Assembly (NCBI RefSeq): GCF_029581195.1 | Contig: NZ_CP120737.1 | Span: forward strand, 930,001-994,000 | Source: Solwaraspora sp. WMMD791 | GTDB taxonomy: Bacteria; Actinomycetota; Actinomycetes; Mycobacteriales; Micromonosporaceae | Direction: 5' to 3' | Length of the DNA: 64,000 nucleotides | Shown here: in pieces, positions 9,110 to 16,144 of the stretch | Position numbering within the stretch: the first letter of the stretch is position 1 | Layout: every line of letters starts with the position of its first letter | Notes under the pieces: generated by a model | What the model saw: only the letters and a program-made list of their open reading frames with translations | Told to the model about the DNA's origin: nothing | Databases searched by the model: none | Program-made: the position numbers and the translations under genes

Positions 9110-10582
9110 TCAGGTGATCCGGACGCCGACCAGACTCAGCAGGTAGACGACGGCGAAGGCGCCGAAGAACAACCCGGCGGTGCCGAGCGCCGCCTGGCTG
9201 GTCGGCGACGGCCGTACCGGTGCCGGGAGCCGGCGGTTGACGTAGAGGGTGAGGCCGACCACGACCGGGGTGTGTGCGGCGGCGATGATCCCGCCGACCG
9301 ACAGGATCTCGACCGGGTTGCGGACCAGCAGGAACAGCACCAGCGGGGCGAGAGTCATGGCGACCGCGACGTACGTCAGGTAGACCGCCCGTGGGCGACG
9401 CAGCAGCCGACCCATCCGGCCAGTCGGTTCCTGATCGCAGGCGGGCCCGTCGTCGTGCCGGCGGGCGGGCGATCCGTCGTGCCGGCCGCTGGCGACCAGC
9501 CGGGTGGCGTCGGCGTAGGTGCGCGCCCAGCCGTCCTGGTTGGCGAAGATGGTGCCCCACAGCGCGACCACCACACAGGTCAGCAGCAGCACCTCACCGA
9601 CGGTGCCCCACAGATCGCCGAGCAGCGCGGTCAGGTCGCGAGCGACGTCGACCCCGTCGGGAACCTGCCCCTGTGGGGCGAGCAGTTCGGCGCCCAGCAC
9701 CAGGAAGGAGACGATAACGAGTCCACCGCCGGCGACGCCGAGCGCGGCGGTCCGGCTCATCGTCCGGGTCCAGGCGCGCACCCGGTCGATCCGTTCGTCG
9801 TGGCCGACCCGCTGGCCCGGACCAGCCCTGTCGCCGGCCCCGTCGTCGGTGTGGTCCGTCGAGTCGTCGGTGTGGTTTGTCGACGAGGACGGGCCGGTAG
9901 GTCCGCCGAAGCCACGCGCCGCCACCCAGTAGGAGAACCACATGATGCCGACGGCACCGGCCAGGATGAATCCGACCCAGGGCAGCACGAAGTACAGGTC
10001 AAGGTCGTCCGGTACACCCGGTACCAGGCCGGTCGCGATGTCGCCGCTGACCGTGCTGGCCGCTGCGGTGATGGCCGCGCCGACCAGCACCAGCGCCATC
10101 ACGGCGGTGATCCGTTCCACGCCCCGGTACCGGCCGGCCAGCACCAGCGCGCCTGAGCCGAGGATGATGATGCTGGCGTAGACCGCCTGGCCGCCGGGCA
10201 GCGCCACCATGAGCGCGCTGCCGACCAGGGCGGCGATGCCGGCGATGGTGACCACCCCGGCGACGACCTGCGGGACGAAGATCACCCAGATCGCCCAGTT
10301 GGCCGGTCCCGGTACGTCGCGGAAGCCATCGAGCAGGGTACGGCCGGTGGCCACGCTGTACCGGCCAGCCTCGCGAATCATGATCCACATGAGTACGGTG
10401 ACGACCAACGCCAGCCACAGCAGTTCGTAGCCGTACCGAGCGCCGATACGTGGGGTGAACAGCACCGAACCGGAGCCCACCGACGACACCATCCACAGCA
10501 GACCGGGCCCGTACCAGCGGGGCCGGTCGCGGCCGGTCGGGGCGGGGGCGGCTTGTTGGCGTAGACGGAACGCGGTTGTCAT
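9110..10582 (-). CDS. NRAMP-fold metal-ion transporter, divergent
   Basis: A 490-residue integral membrane protein with about 11 hydrophobic segments. The N-terminal block GPGLLWMVSSVGSGSVLFTP followed by GARYGYELLW resembles TM1-TM2 of the NRAMP (SLC11) family. The metal-binding DPGN motif of classical Mn/Fe transporters is absent (SVGSGS in its place), and TM6 reads IMWFSYWVAARG rather than MPH. This fits NRAMP-related proteins with altered or unknown substrate. A soluble Asp/Thr/His-rich loop (about residues 245-290) separates TM6 and TM7. I chose ATG 10582 because AGGA lies about 9 bases upstream and the transmembrane part begins shortly after; the frame is open further upstream but that part is not protein-like. 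It is transcribed alone. Confidence 0.78.
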   Translation of the reverse strand: MTTAFRLRQQAAPAPTGRDRPRWYGPGLLWMVSSVGSGSVLFTPRIGARYGYELLWLALVVTVLMWIMIREAGRYSVATGRTLLDGFRDVPGPANWAIWVIFVPQVVAGVVTIAGIAALVGSALMVALPGGQAVYASIIILGSGALVLAGRYRGVERITAVMALVLVGAAITAAASTVSGDIATGLVPGVPDDLDLYFVLPWVGFILAGAVGIMWFSYWVAARGFGGPTGPSSSTNHTDDSTDHTDDGAGDRAGPGQRVGHDERIDRVRAWTRTMSRTAALGVAGGGLVIVSFLVLGAELLAPQGQVPDGVDVARDLTALLGDLWGTVGEVLLLTCVVVALWGTIFANQDGWARTYADATRLVASGRHDGSPARRHDDGPACDQEPTGRMGRLLRRPRAVYLTYVAVAMTLAPLVLFLLVRNPVEILSVGGIIAAAHTPVVVGLTLYVNRRLPAPVRPSPTSQAALGTAGLFFGAFAVVYLLSLVGVRIT

Positions 10583-10778
10583 GGTGAGGATTCCTGAGTT
10601 GTCATCGAGGAAGGCTCGGACCTCTTCCGACCTACCCACCCGCCGGTGAACGACACACGTCAGGTAAGGGATTGACGCTCGACGACACGGCGGGAGGCTG
10701 TTCCGGCCTCCCCGACAGGTGCGCACACAGGTGGTAGGAAGTCCATGACTCCGTGTACGCCGAGGATCGGTGGGTGCA

Positions 10779-11780
10779 ATGAGAAACAGTCGACAGCGGT
10801 GCTGGCCTGCCCGACCTGGCCTGCGCTCGGCCGGCGTGCGGTGGCCGATCGCGGCCGTGGTCGGGGTGGCGGTGACGGCGGGGATAACCAGCGGTGCGGC
10901 GGCCGCGCCGGTCACCGACCCCGGTAGCGGCACCGCCATCACCACCCGGGTGTTCGACCGGGCCACCGGGGAGCCGGTCAAGGGCGTCTGCGTGCTCGCC
11001 CTGCCGGTCCCCACGTTCAGCCTGCCGAAGGCCTGCCCGGCGCGTAGCGGTGGGGGCGGTCGGGTGACCGTGCAGGTGCCTGGGCCCGGCCAGTACAACC
11101 TGTTCGCCCTGCCGAAGCTGGACAGCCCGTACGGTGCGCAGTGGGTGGGGCCGGACGGTGGCACCGGCCGGCAACAGCAGGCCCGGCGGGTCACCCTCGC
11201 CGCAGGCGAGACGAAGCGCGTGGCGCAGGTCCTGCTCGATCCCCGTGCCACGATCAGCGGGTGGACCCACCCCAGGGAGCTACCCGGTGTGGTTTCGATC
11301 GCCGCACCTGATCCTGACGTCGCGAACGATCCGCGCACGACGCCGATCCGCCCGGACGGCACCTTCGACATCGACTGGGTCGGCCCCTACGAGTGGCCGG
11401 TACTGCTCCGCCTCGACGGTGAGGCGATCCAGTGGAGCGGCGGGGTCGGCAACCGGCTGATCGCCGAGACGGTGCGGGCTGTCCCGGGCGGCTCCGCCGA
11501 TCGCTACGAGTTCCATCCGGGATACACCGAGGCGCGACTGTTCGTCCAGATGGCCAACGGCGCACCACCCTGCCCGGACCTTCGAGTCTTCTACCGCAAT
11601 GTGGCGACCAGGGACGTGATGGGCGGCACCGGACTGACCAGCCTGCTGGCCGGCGGACAGCAGATCAAGATCGAGTATCAGTGCGCCGGGGAGACCCGCT
11701 GGTACGGCGGCACCGACTTCGACTCCGCCACCCCGGTCGTCGTCAAGTACTTCGCCTGGCTCCGGGTGTACCTGCCGTAA
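10779..11780 (+). CDS. Secreted protein of unknown function (paralogue of 48015-49010)
   Basis: A 333-residue protein with a Sec-type signal peptide (basic start, then IAAVVGVAVTAGITSGAAAA, probable cleavage after about residue 40). The mature part is beta-rich. Characteristic blocks are YGAQWVGPDGGTG, FDIDWVGPYEWPVLL, IQWSGGVGNRLIAE and TRWYGGTDFDSAT; an equivalent of each occurs in the protein at 48015-49010, so the two are paralogues. The early part (TRVFDRATGEPVKGVCVLA) resembles a carboxypeptidase-regulatory or Ig-like beta-sandwich opening, but I would not assign a function. ATG 10779 is preferred over GTG 10770 because GAGGA sits 12 bases upstream. The 3' end overlaps the convergent gene by 103 bases. 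Confidence 0.7.
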   Translation: MRNSRQRCWPARPGLRSAGVRWPIAAVVGVAVTAGITSGAAAAPVTDPGSGTAITTRVFDRATGEPVKGVCVLALPVPTFSLPKACPARSGGGGRVTVQVPGPGQYNLFALPKLDSPYGAQWVGPDGGTGRQQQARRVTLAAGETKRVAQVLLDPRATISGWTHPRELPGVVSIAAPDPDVANDPRTTPIRPDGTFDIDWVGPYEWPVLLRLDGEAIQWSGGVGNRLIAETVRAVPGGSADRYEFHPGYTEARLFVQMANGAPPCPDLRVFYRNVATRDVMGGTGLTSLLAGGQQIKIEYQCAGETRWYGGTDFDSATPVVVKYFAWLRVYLP

Positions 11781-13072
11781 CCGGGTCGGCGGGTGCGCTT
11801 GTCGGCGGCGGTGGGGCCGTGCGAGGTCAGCCACACCGGGACGCCGAGCGCGTCGCGCACCGCGTCGACCCACGCCGCCGGCTCCGGTTCCGGGTCGGCG
11901 GCGTACCGGGGTCGGCTGGCCAGCAGCTTCGCGGTCAGCGCCGCCTGACGGTCCAGGTCACCGGGCGGACCGGTCGGCAGCCGGTCGGTCCAGTCGTAGC
12001 CGTCGCACAGCCGCAGCCGGTGCGCGCCGACCAGGTCCAGATGGGTCAGGGCGAGGGCGTCGACGCCGCCGGTGACGTCGAGGGCGTACCGGTGGGCGAC
12101 GGCGTCGAAGTGGCCGAACCGGAACCGGCCCTGCCAGGCGTTGGTGCCGTTGTGCCGCTCCGGCGGGCGCAGCGCCGGGTCCTCGGTGACCAGCGGGCCG
12201 GGCCCGTGCCGGGGGGTGAGCGTCCGCAGCACCCCGAGCCGGGTCGCCGTACCGGGCATGCCGGCCTCGGCCAGCAGCGTGTCCACGTTGCCGAACGTCG
12301 TGGTGCTCCACGTGGTGTACGGGTGGAAGCCGTGCCACTCGTCGAGCAGCACCCCCTGGGCACCTTCGAAGACGACCGGGCCGGCGCGCAGCAGCCGGGT
12401 CGTCCACGAGCCGTCGACGATCACGACCCGCTGCGCGAAGGCGGTGAACGCGGTGACGGTGTCGGCCACCGGCGGGGCGTCCAGCGGGCCCAGCTCGGCG
12501 GTGAGCCGGTCACGTAGCAGCGTCAGCCGGTGCCGCAGCAGGCCGGGGTCGTGGCAGTCGGCGACCCGGGGGGCGGTGTCGGGGTGGGCGAGGCCGTACG
12601 ACATGGTCTCGCCCACCCCCATCCCGCAGGAGCCGTGCCGGTCGGCCCCACGGGCGATCTCCCGGGCCTGGTTCGCGGCCCGGTGGTACGGGGTGGCCAG
12701 CAGCGCGTCACCGTCGACGGTCAGCCGGTCCAGCGCGTCGGGTACGCCGATCCCGGCCAGGTGCGCCGCCTCGCCGGCCAGGGCCAGTGGATCGACGACC
12801 ATGAACCGGGACAGGTGGGTCGGCACCCCGTGGAAGGTGCCGGCGCCGAACTGGGCGAAGGTGTGTGACCGACCGTCGGGCAGCACGACGTTGTGCGCCG
12901 CCTGCCCGCCCCCGTTGAAGCGGATCACCGCCTCGACCGGTCGGGTCGCGCAGAGCCAGTCGACGACGGTGCCCTTGCCGGCGTCGCCGTAGCCGAGGTC
13001 GACCACGGCGACGTGCCGGCTCGCCGTCGCGTCCGCCCAGCCGTCGCCAGGGCTGCTGGCCACCAGGTTCAC
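11678..13072 (-). CDS. Divergent adenylosuccinate-synthetase-like enzyme
   Basis: A 464-residue member of the PurA (adenylosuccinate synthetase) fold. The N-terminal nucleotide loop reads DLGYGDAGKGTVVDWL (PurA: WGDEGKGK, catalytic Asp retained), then RFNGGGQAAHNVV (catalytic His retained), HGSCGMGVGETMSY (PurA: GTTxRGIGP, the IMP-phosphate Arg replaced by Met), FEGAQGVLLDEWHGFHP (EGAQG kept) and ALALTHLDLV (PurA guanine-binding TKLD changed to THLD). The fold and chemistry (phosphoryl activation of a purine-like substrate) are probably kept but the substrate pocket has changed, so it is unlikely to be the housekeeping PurA. GTG 13072 overlaps the vWA stop (GTGA). It is the last gene of the Nudix/J-kinase/vWA operon. 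Confidence 0.83.
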   Translation of the reverse strand: MNLVASSPGDGWADATASRHVAVVDLGYGDAGKGTVVDWLCATRPVEAVIRFNGGGQAAHNVVLPDGRSHTFAQFGAGTFHGVPTHLSRFMVVDPLALAGEAAHLAGIGVPDALDRLTVDGDALLATPYHRAANQAREIARGADRHGSCGMGVGETMSYGLAHPDTAPRVADCHDPGLLRHRLTLLRDRLTAELGPLDAPPVADTVTAFTAFAQRVVIVDGSWTTRLLRAGPVVFEGAQGVLLDEWHGFHPYTTWSTTTFGNVDTLLAEAGMPGTATRLGVLRTLTPRHGPGPLVTEDPALRPPERHNGTNAWQGRFRFGHFDAVAHRYALDVTGGVDALALTHLDLVGAHRLRLCDGYDWTDRLPTGPPGDLDRQAALTAKLLASRPRYAADPEPEPAAWVDAVRDALGVPVWLTSHGPTAADKRTRRPGYGRYTRSQAKYLTTTGVAESKSVPPYQRVSPAH

Positions 13073-14037
13073 AGCCGGGTCACCTGGTCGGTGTGGCCCG
13101 AGCCGCCGGGCAGGGTGCCGCGTACCGCCGGGGTGCGGTCGGCGCCGACGCGGGCCAATGCCCGCGACACGGTGGCTGCGGCGTCGCCGGCGCCGACGTC
13201 GCGCAGATCGGCCAGGGCGGTGTCGAGGTCGCAGGCCTCCTCGCCGAGCGCCACGGTGGTGGCGATGGTTTCGCAGACCGCGTCGAGGTCGTCGAGTTCG
13301 ACCGCGTTCTGCCCGAGCAGGTCGCGCCAGAAGTCGAGGATGCGGCGGTTGCCGGCGTAGTGGCTGCCGGCCGGCATCAGGTAGTAGGTGTCCCACCGGC
13401 GACGGACCTCGTCGACGATGCCCCGCAGCGGGACGTCCTCGCCGAGGCGGTCGCCGATGACCGTACCGACCTCGCGGGCCTTGACCTTGGGGTAGGCCAT
13501 CTCGTCGCCGATGATGAACAGGTAGCCGCGCTTGCCGCGCCGCTCGTGGCAGTCGATGGCGGTGTGCCGGGCCATGAAGTACATGGCCAGTTCGTAGGAT
13601 TCCATCATCTGCCCGCCGCCACCGCCTTCGAGCACGATGTTGCCCAGGTGGTCGTCCATCCGGTTGTCCGACTCGAACTGGCTGATCTGCAGCGGCACCC
13701 GGTCGCAGGTGGCGTCGCCGATCGCGCCGAAGAGGATCTGCGGGTCGGTGACGTAGCCCTTGCGCAGCAGCAGGCCGAGCAGCTGCGGCAGCTTCTGCTG
13801 CAGAGTGCGGGGCACGGCACCCATCGAGCCGGTGACGTCGAACAGTACGGCGATGGCCAGCGACTGCGGGTGTTCGGCCGAGTCGCGGCTCTCCCGGGCG
13901 GTGACGCCGCGCGGGTCGAGGGTCGGGTGGACGGTACGGGCACCGCTGTCGCTGTACGCGAAGGCACTCTTGCCGCTGGCCTTGCGGTAGGCGCTCGCGG
14001 CGCGGTAGACGTCGGTCGACCAGGCTCCACTGCCCAT
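13069..14037 (-). CDS. vWA-domain protein
   Basis: A 322-residue soluble protein. Residues about 65-260 form a von Willebrand factor A domain: strand plus metal site SLAIAVLFDVTGSMG (DxTxS form of the MIDAS DxSxS), a Gly-rich loop LEGGGGGQMMESYELA, and a late strand GYLFIIGDEMAYP carrying the acidic MIDAS position. The N-terminal 60 residues (MGSGAWSTDVYRAASAYRKA) are polar and conserved-looking. vWA domains of this intracellular type mediate metal-dependent protein interactions and often accompany kinases or AAA+ proteins in stress and conflict systems. The SD sequence GAGAAGGAGG stands just before ATG 14037, one of the strongest in the window. It overlaps the downstream enzyme gene and lies 28 bases after the J-kinase gene. 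Confidence 0.82.
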   Translation of the reverse strand: MGSGAWSTDVYRAASAYRKASGKSAFAYSDSGARTVHPTLDPRGVTARESRDSAEHPQSLAIAVLFDVTGSMGAVPRTLQQKLPQLLGLLLRKGYVTDPQILFGAIGDATCDRVPLQISQFESDNRMDDHLGNIVLEGGGGGQMMESYELAMYFMARHTAIDCHERRGKRGYLFIIGDEMAYPKVKAREVGTVIGDRLGEDVPLRGIVDEVRRRWDTYYLMPAGSHYAGNRRILDFWRDLLGQNAVELDDLDAVCETIATTVALGEEACDLDTALADLRDVGAGDAAATVSRALARVGADRTPAVRGTLPGGSGHTDQVTRL

Positions 14038-14065
14038 GACGGGCCTCCTTCTCGGTAATGGTCTT

Positions 14066-15100
14066 CTAGCGGGGGTTCGGGTCGGTTCCTTGGCGGTGGT
14101 TGGGGTCGGGCATGGTGAACGGGCGGAACCGGCGGGGGCCCCAGAGCCGTTCGATCAGGTCGTCGAATTCGGCGAGCAGCCGCCACGCGTCGTCAGGGCG
14201 TTGGCGTAGCGCGGCCAGCTGGCATCCGGCGGTGAACCGGCGTACCGGTGCCGGTGCCCGCTCGCCGGTCAGCCAGGCCAGGCACCGGGCGGCCATCGCC
14301 AGGTCGGTGCCGGGGCCGGGGGCGTGGCGGCGGCGGATCTCGTCGGGATACCAGTCGGCGTACGCCGGGACCAGCGCCGGTACGGGTGAGCCGTCGACGC
14401 TGGCGTAGCACCAGTCGACGATCACCACGCCGTGCTGCTGCGGTTCGATGAGGACGTGTCCGGGCAGGACCGCGCCGTGCACCAGGCCGGTGCGGTGGGC
14501 GAAGCCGAGCCCGACGAGCAGCCGGCGGAACATCCAGGCGGCGTCGCGGGCGTCGACCCCGTCGGGGTGGGCGCGGCGGACCTCGGCGAGGCTGTACAGC
14601 CCTGTCGGGGTGCCGAGCACGCTCACCTGGCGCAGCGCGCCGGTGCCGGTGTCCCGGTGCCGGAAGGCGTCGACCAGCCGGGGCACGTACGGCAGGTAGC
14701 GGGGGTCGCCGCGCTCGGCGAGCCGGGCCAGCGCGGTCTGCTCGCGGGCGATCAGGTCGTTGTTGGCGGGGTCGCGGGGGACCTTCACCAGCTGGTCGTC
14801 GCCGTGGCGGTACAGGTCGGCCAGGTCGCCGACGTAGGTGGCGGTGCGGTCGACGACGTACCGGTGCCGGCCGGTGTCGATGGTGACGGTGTCGCGGCCG
14901 GCGTTGCGGTGCCGCTGCCACAGCTCGGCAAGGCGGACGAAGGCGTCGGTGGCCCGCGGGTCGGTGCCGTCCGCTCCGGCGGTGTCCGGGTGCAGCAGCC
15001 GGGCCAGCTGGTGGTAGCGGCGGGTCGCGTCGTCGGTGCCGAACACCTCGGCCGGGCCAGGGGCGGTCATGACGAGGTGGATCGCCTCGGTGACGGTCAT
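14066..15100 (-). CDS. J-domain protein fused to a pseudokinase-like domain
   Basis: A 344-residue fusion. Residues 1-65 form a J domain with the diagnostic HPD tripeptide (YHQLARLLHPDTAGAD), the part that stimulates DnaK-type chaperones. Residues about 75-300 resemble a protein kinase fold: QLVKVPRDPANND supplies the Lys strand, REQTALARL an alpha-C Glu, and GLVHGAVLPGHVLI followed by VIVDWCYA matches catalytic and metal loops. The HRD Asp is missing (HGAV) and DFG is DWC, so phosphotransfer may be lost or altered. The ATG at 15100 overlaps the Nudix stop (ATGA). A J domain joined to a kinase-like module in an operon with vWA and PurA-like proteins is unusual. It may act as a chaperone-linked scaffold; function is unknown. 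Confidence 0.75.
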   Translation of the reverse strand: MTVTEAIHLVMTAPGPAEVFGTDDATRRYHQLARLLHPDTAGADGTDPRATDAFVRLAELWQRHRNAGRDTVTIDTGRHRYVVDRTATYVGDLADLYRHGDDQLVKVPRDPANNDLIAREQTALARLAERGDPRYLPYVPRLVDAFRHRDTGTGALRQVSVLGTPTGLYSLAEVRRAHPDGVDARDAAWMFRRLLVGLGFAHRTGLVHGAVLPGHVLIEPQQHGVVIVDWCYASVDGSPVPALVPAYADWYPDEIRRRHAPGPGTDLAMAARCLAWLTGERAPAPVRRFTAGCQLAALRQRPDDAWRLLAEFDDLIERLWGPRRFRPFTMPDPNHRQGTDPNPR

Positions 15101-15906
15101 CTGATCTGCTCCTCCCGGGCCGGGCGCAGCAGCGCCGGGTGCAGCAGCCGGGCGTCGCCGGCCCGGTAGAGGCGGGCCCGGGGGCCGCCGCGCGGCCCGC
15201 CGCGCTCGGTGGTGGCACCGACGCCGTCGAGGAAGCCCGGCACCGACAGGACCTTGCGGTGGAAGTTGCCGGCGTGCAGCTCGACACCCCACACGGTCTG
15301 GTAGACGGCCCGTAGCTCGCTGATGGTGAACTCGTCGGCGACGAAGCGGGTCGCCAGTGGGGTGTACTCGAGTTTGGCGCGGGCCCGGTCCAGCCCGTCG
15401 GCGAGGATCCGGGCGTGGTCGAAGGCGAGCTGTCGGGTGGTGCCGGGCCGTTGCCGCACCGGCTGGTCCGCCTCCACGTGGTCGGGTAGGCCGAGGGCGG
15501 AGACCGGCACCCAGGCGGCGGTGGCGGCGTCGCTGCCGGCCGCCGGGTCGGGCAGCTCGGGGGCGAAGGCGAGGTACGCCACCGAAACGACCCGCATCCG
15601 GGGGTCTCGGTCGGGTGTGCCGTAGCTGGCCAGCTGCTCCAGGTGCACCCGGTCCATGGCGGCGGCCCGAGTGTCCAGGCCGGTCTCCTCGGCCAGTTCG
15701 CGGGCGGCGGCGGTGGGCAGGTCTTCGTCGGGCTTGACGAACCCGCCGGGCAGGGCCCAGGCCCCTTCGTACGGCGGTGCGCCGCGCACCACGAGCAGGA
15801 CGTGCAGGTCTCCGTCGCGGATGGTCAGCGCCACCACGTCGACGGTGACCGCGAGCGGTGCGTACGCCCGGGGGTCGTAGTTGGCGAGGAACTCCGTCTC
15901 CGGCAT
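15097..15906 (-). CDS. Nudix hydrolase with C-terminal winged helix (NrtR-like regulator)
   Basis: A 269-residue protein. Residues about 15-160 are a Nudix domain with a complete Nudix box, GFVKPDEDLPTAAARELAEETGL-type spacing (G-x5-E-x7-REL-x-EE-x-G), so catalysis may be retained. The C-terminal 90 residues (FTISELRAVYQTVWG, FHRKVLSVPGFLDGVG) match the winged-helix DNA-binding domain of NrtR-type proteins, which sense ADP-ribose or related nucleotides and repress NAD-related genes. SD GAGAAGGA precedes ATG 15906. It is the first gene of a four-gene operon, and a 16-bp periodic operator array lies immediately upstream, so autoregulation is likely. It therefore ties the operon to a nucleotide signal, although the ligand is not known. 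Confidence 0.83.
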   Translation of the reverse strand: MPETEFLANYDPRAYAPLAVTVDVVALTIRDGDLHVLLVVRGAPPYEGAWALPGGFVKPDEDLPTAAARELAEETGLDTRAAAMDRVHLEQLASYGTPDRDPRMRVVSVAYLAFAPELPDPAAGSDAATAAWVPVSALGLPDHVEADQPVRQRPGTTRQLAFDHARILADGLDRARAKLEYTPLATRFVADEFTISELRAVYQTVWGVELHAGNFHRKVLSVPGFLDGVGATTERGGPRGGPRARLYRAGDARLLHPALLRPAREEQIR

Positions 15907-15914
15907 CGTCGTCC

Positions 15915-15977
15915 TTCTCGTTGCTGGATGTTCTCGTTCTTAGTATTTCTCGATCTGAGAAAAACTCGACCTGAGAA
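15915..15977. promoter_or_regulatory. 16-bp periodic operator array upstream of the Nudix regulator
   Basis: The hexamer TTCTCG occurs at 15915, 15931 and 15947 and as AACTCG at 15963, exactly 16 bases apart. At 15947-15961 it forms a perfect inverted repeat, TTCTC-GATCT-GAGAA; at 15963-15977 a near copy, AACTCGACCTGAGAA. The two left units have degenerate right halves, and the leftmost overlaps the Nudix gene's ribosome binding site. This looks like tandem sites for a dimeric regulator, most simply the Nudix/winged-helix protein encoded next to it. Confidence 0.62.
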
Positions 15978-16067
15978 GAACCTACCGCAGTCCGCTCCGG
16001 ATGTCATCCCGACAGTGGCGCTCGTCATGCCCGGCGACGGTGATCGTGGATGGGCCCCGTCGTCGAC

Positions 16068-16086
16068 TTAGGTTAGCCTCTGCTCA
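16068..16086. promoter_or_regulatory. Possible degenerate iron box (IdeR/DmdR-type)
   Basis: TTAGGTTAGCCTCTGCTCA matches the first 12 positions of the actinobacterial iron-box consensus TTAGGTTAGSCTAACCTAA, but the right half is poor. It lies 59 bases before the GTG of the ABC exporter pair. If functional, the transporter would be iron-repressed; a half-site by chance is also possible. Confidence 0.35.
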
Positions 16087-16144
16087 CAGTTGCCAGGAGT
16101 CGTGTGCCACCCGCACCGGCCGACGTCCCGTCGGGGGAGAGCCC

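Noticed and set aside
9044-10156. 370-residue plus-strand frame opposite the NRAMP gene
   Set aside because: Gln/Asp/Gly-rich shadow; the minus strand encodes a clear membrane protein.
11678-13072. Housekeeping purA
   Set aside because: Key IMP- and guanine-binding motifs differ and the gene sits in a signalling-type operon.
13093-14058. 321-residue plus-strand frame opposite the vWA gene
   Set aside because: Antisense shadow of a gene with a strong SD and a recognisable vWA fold.
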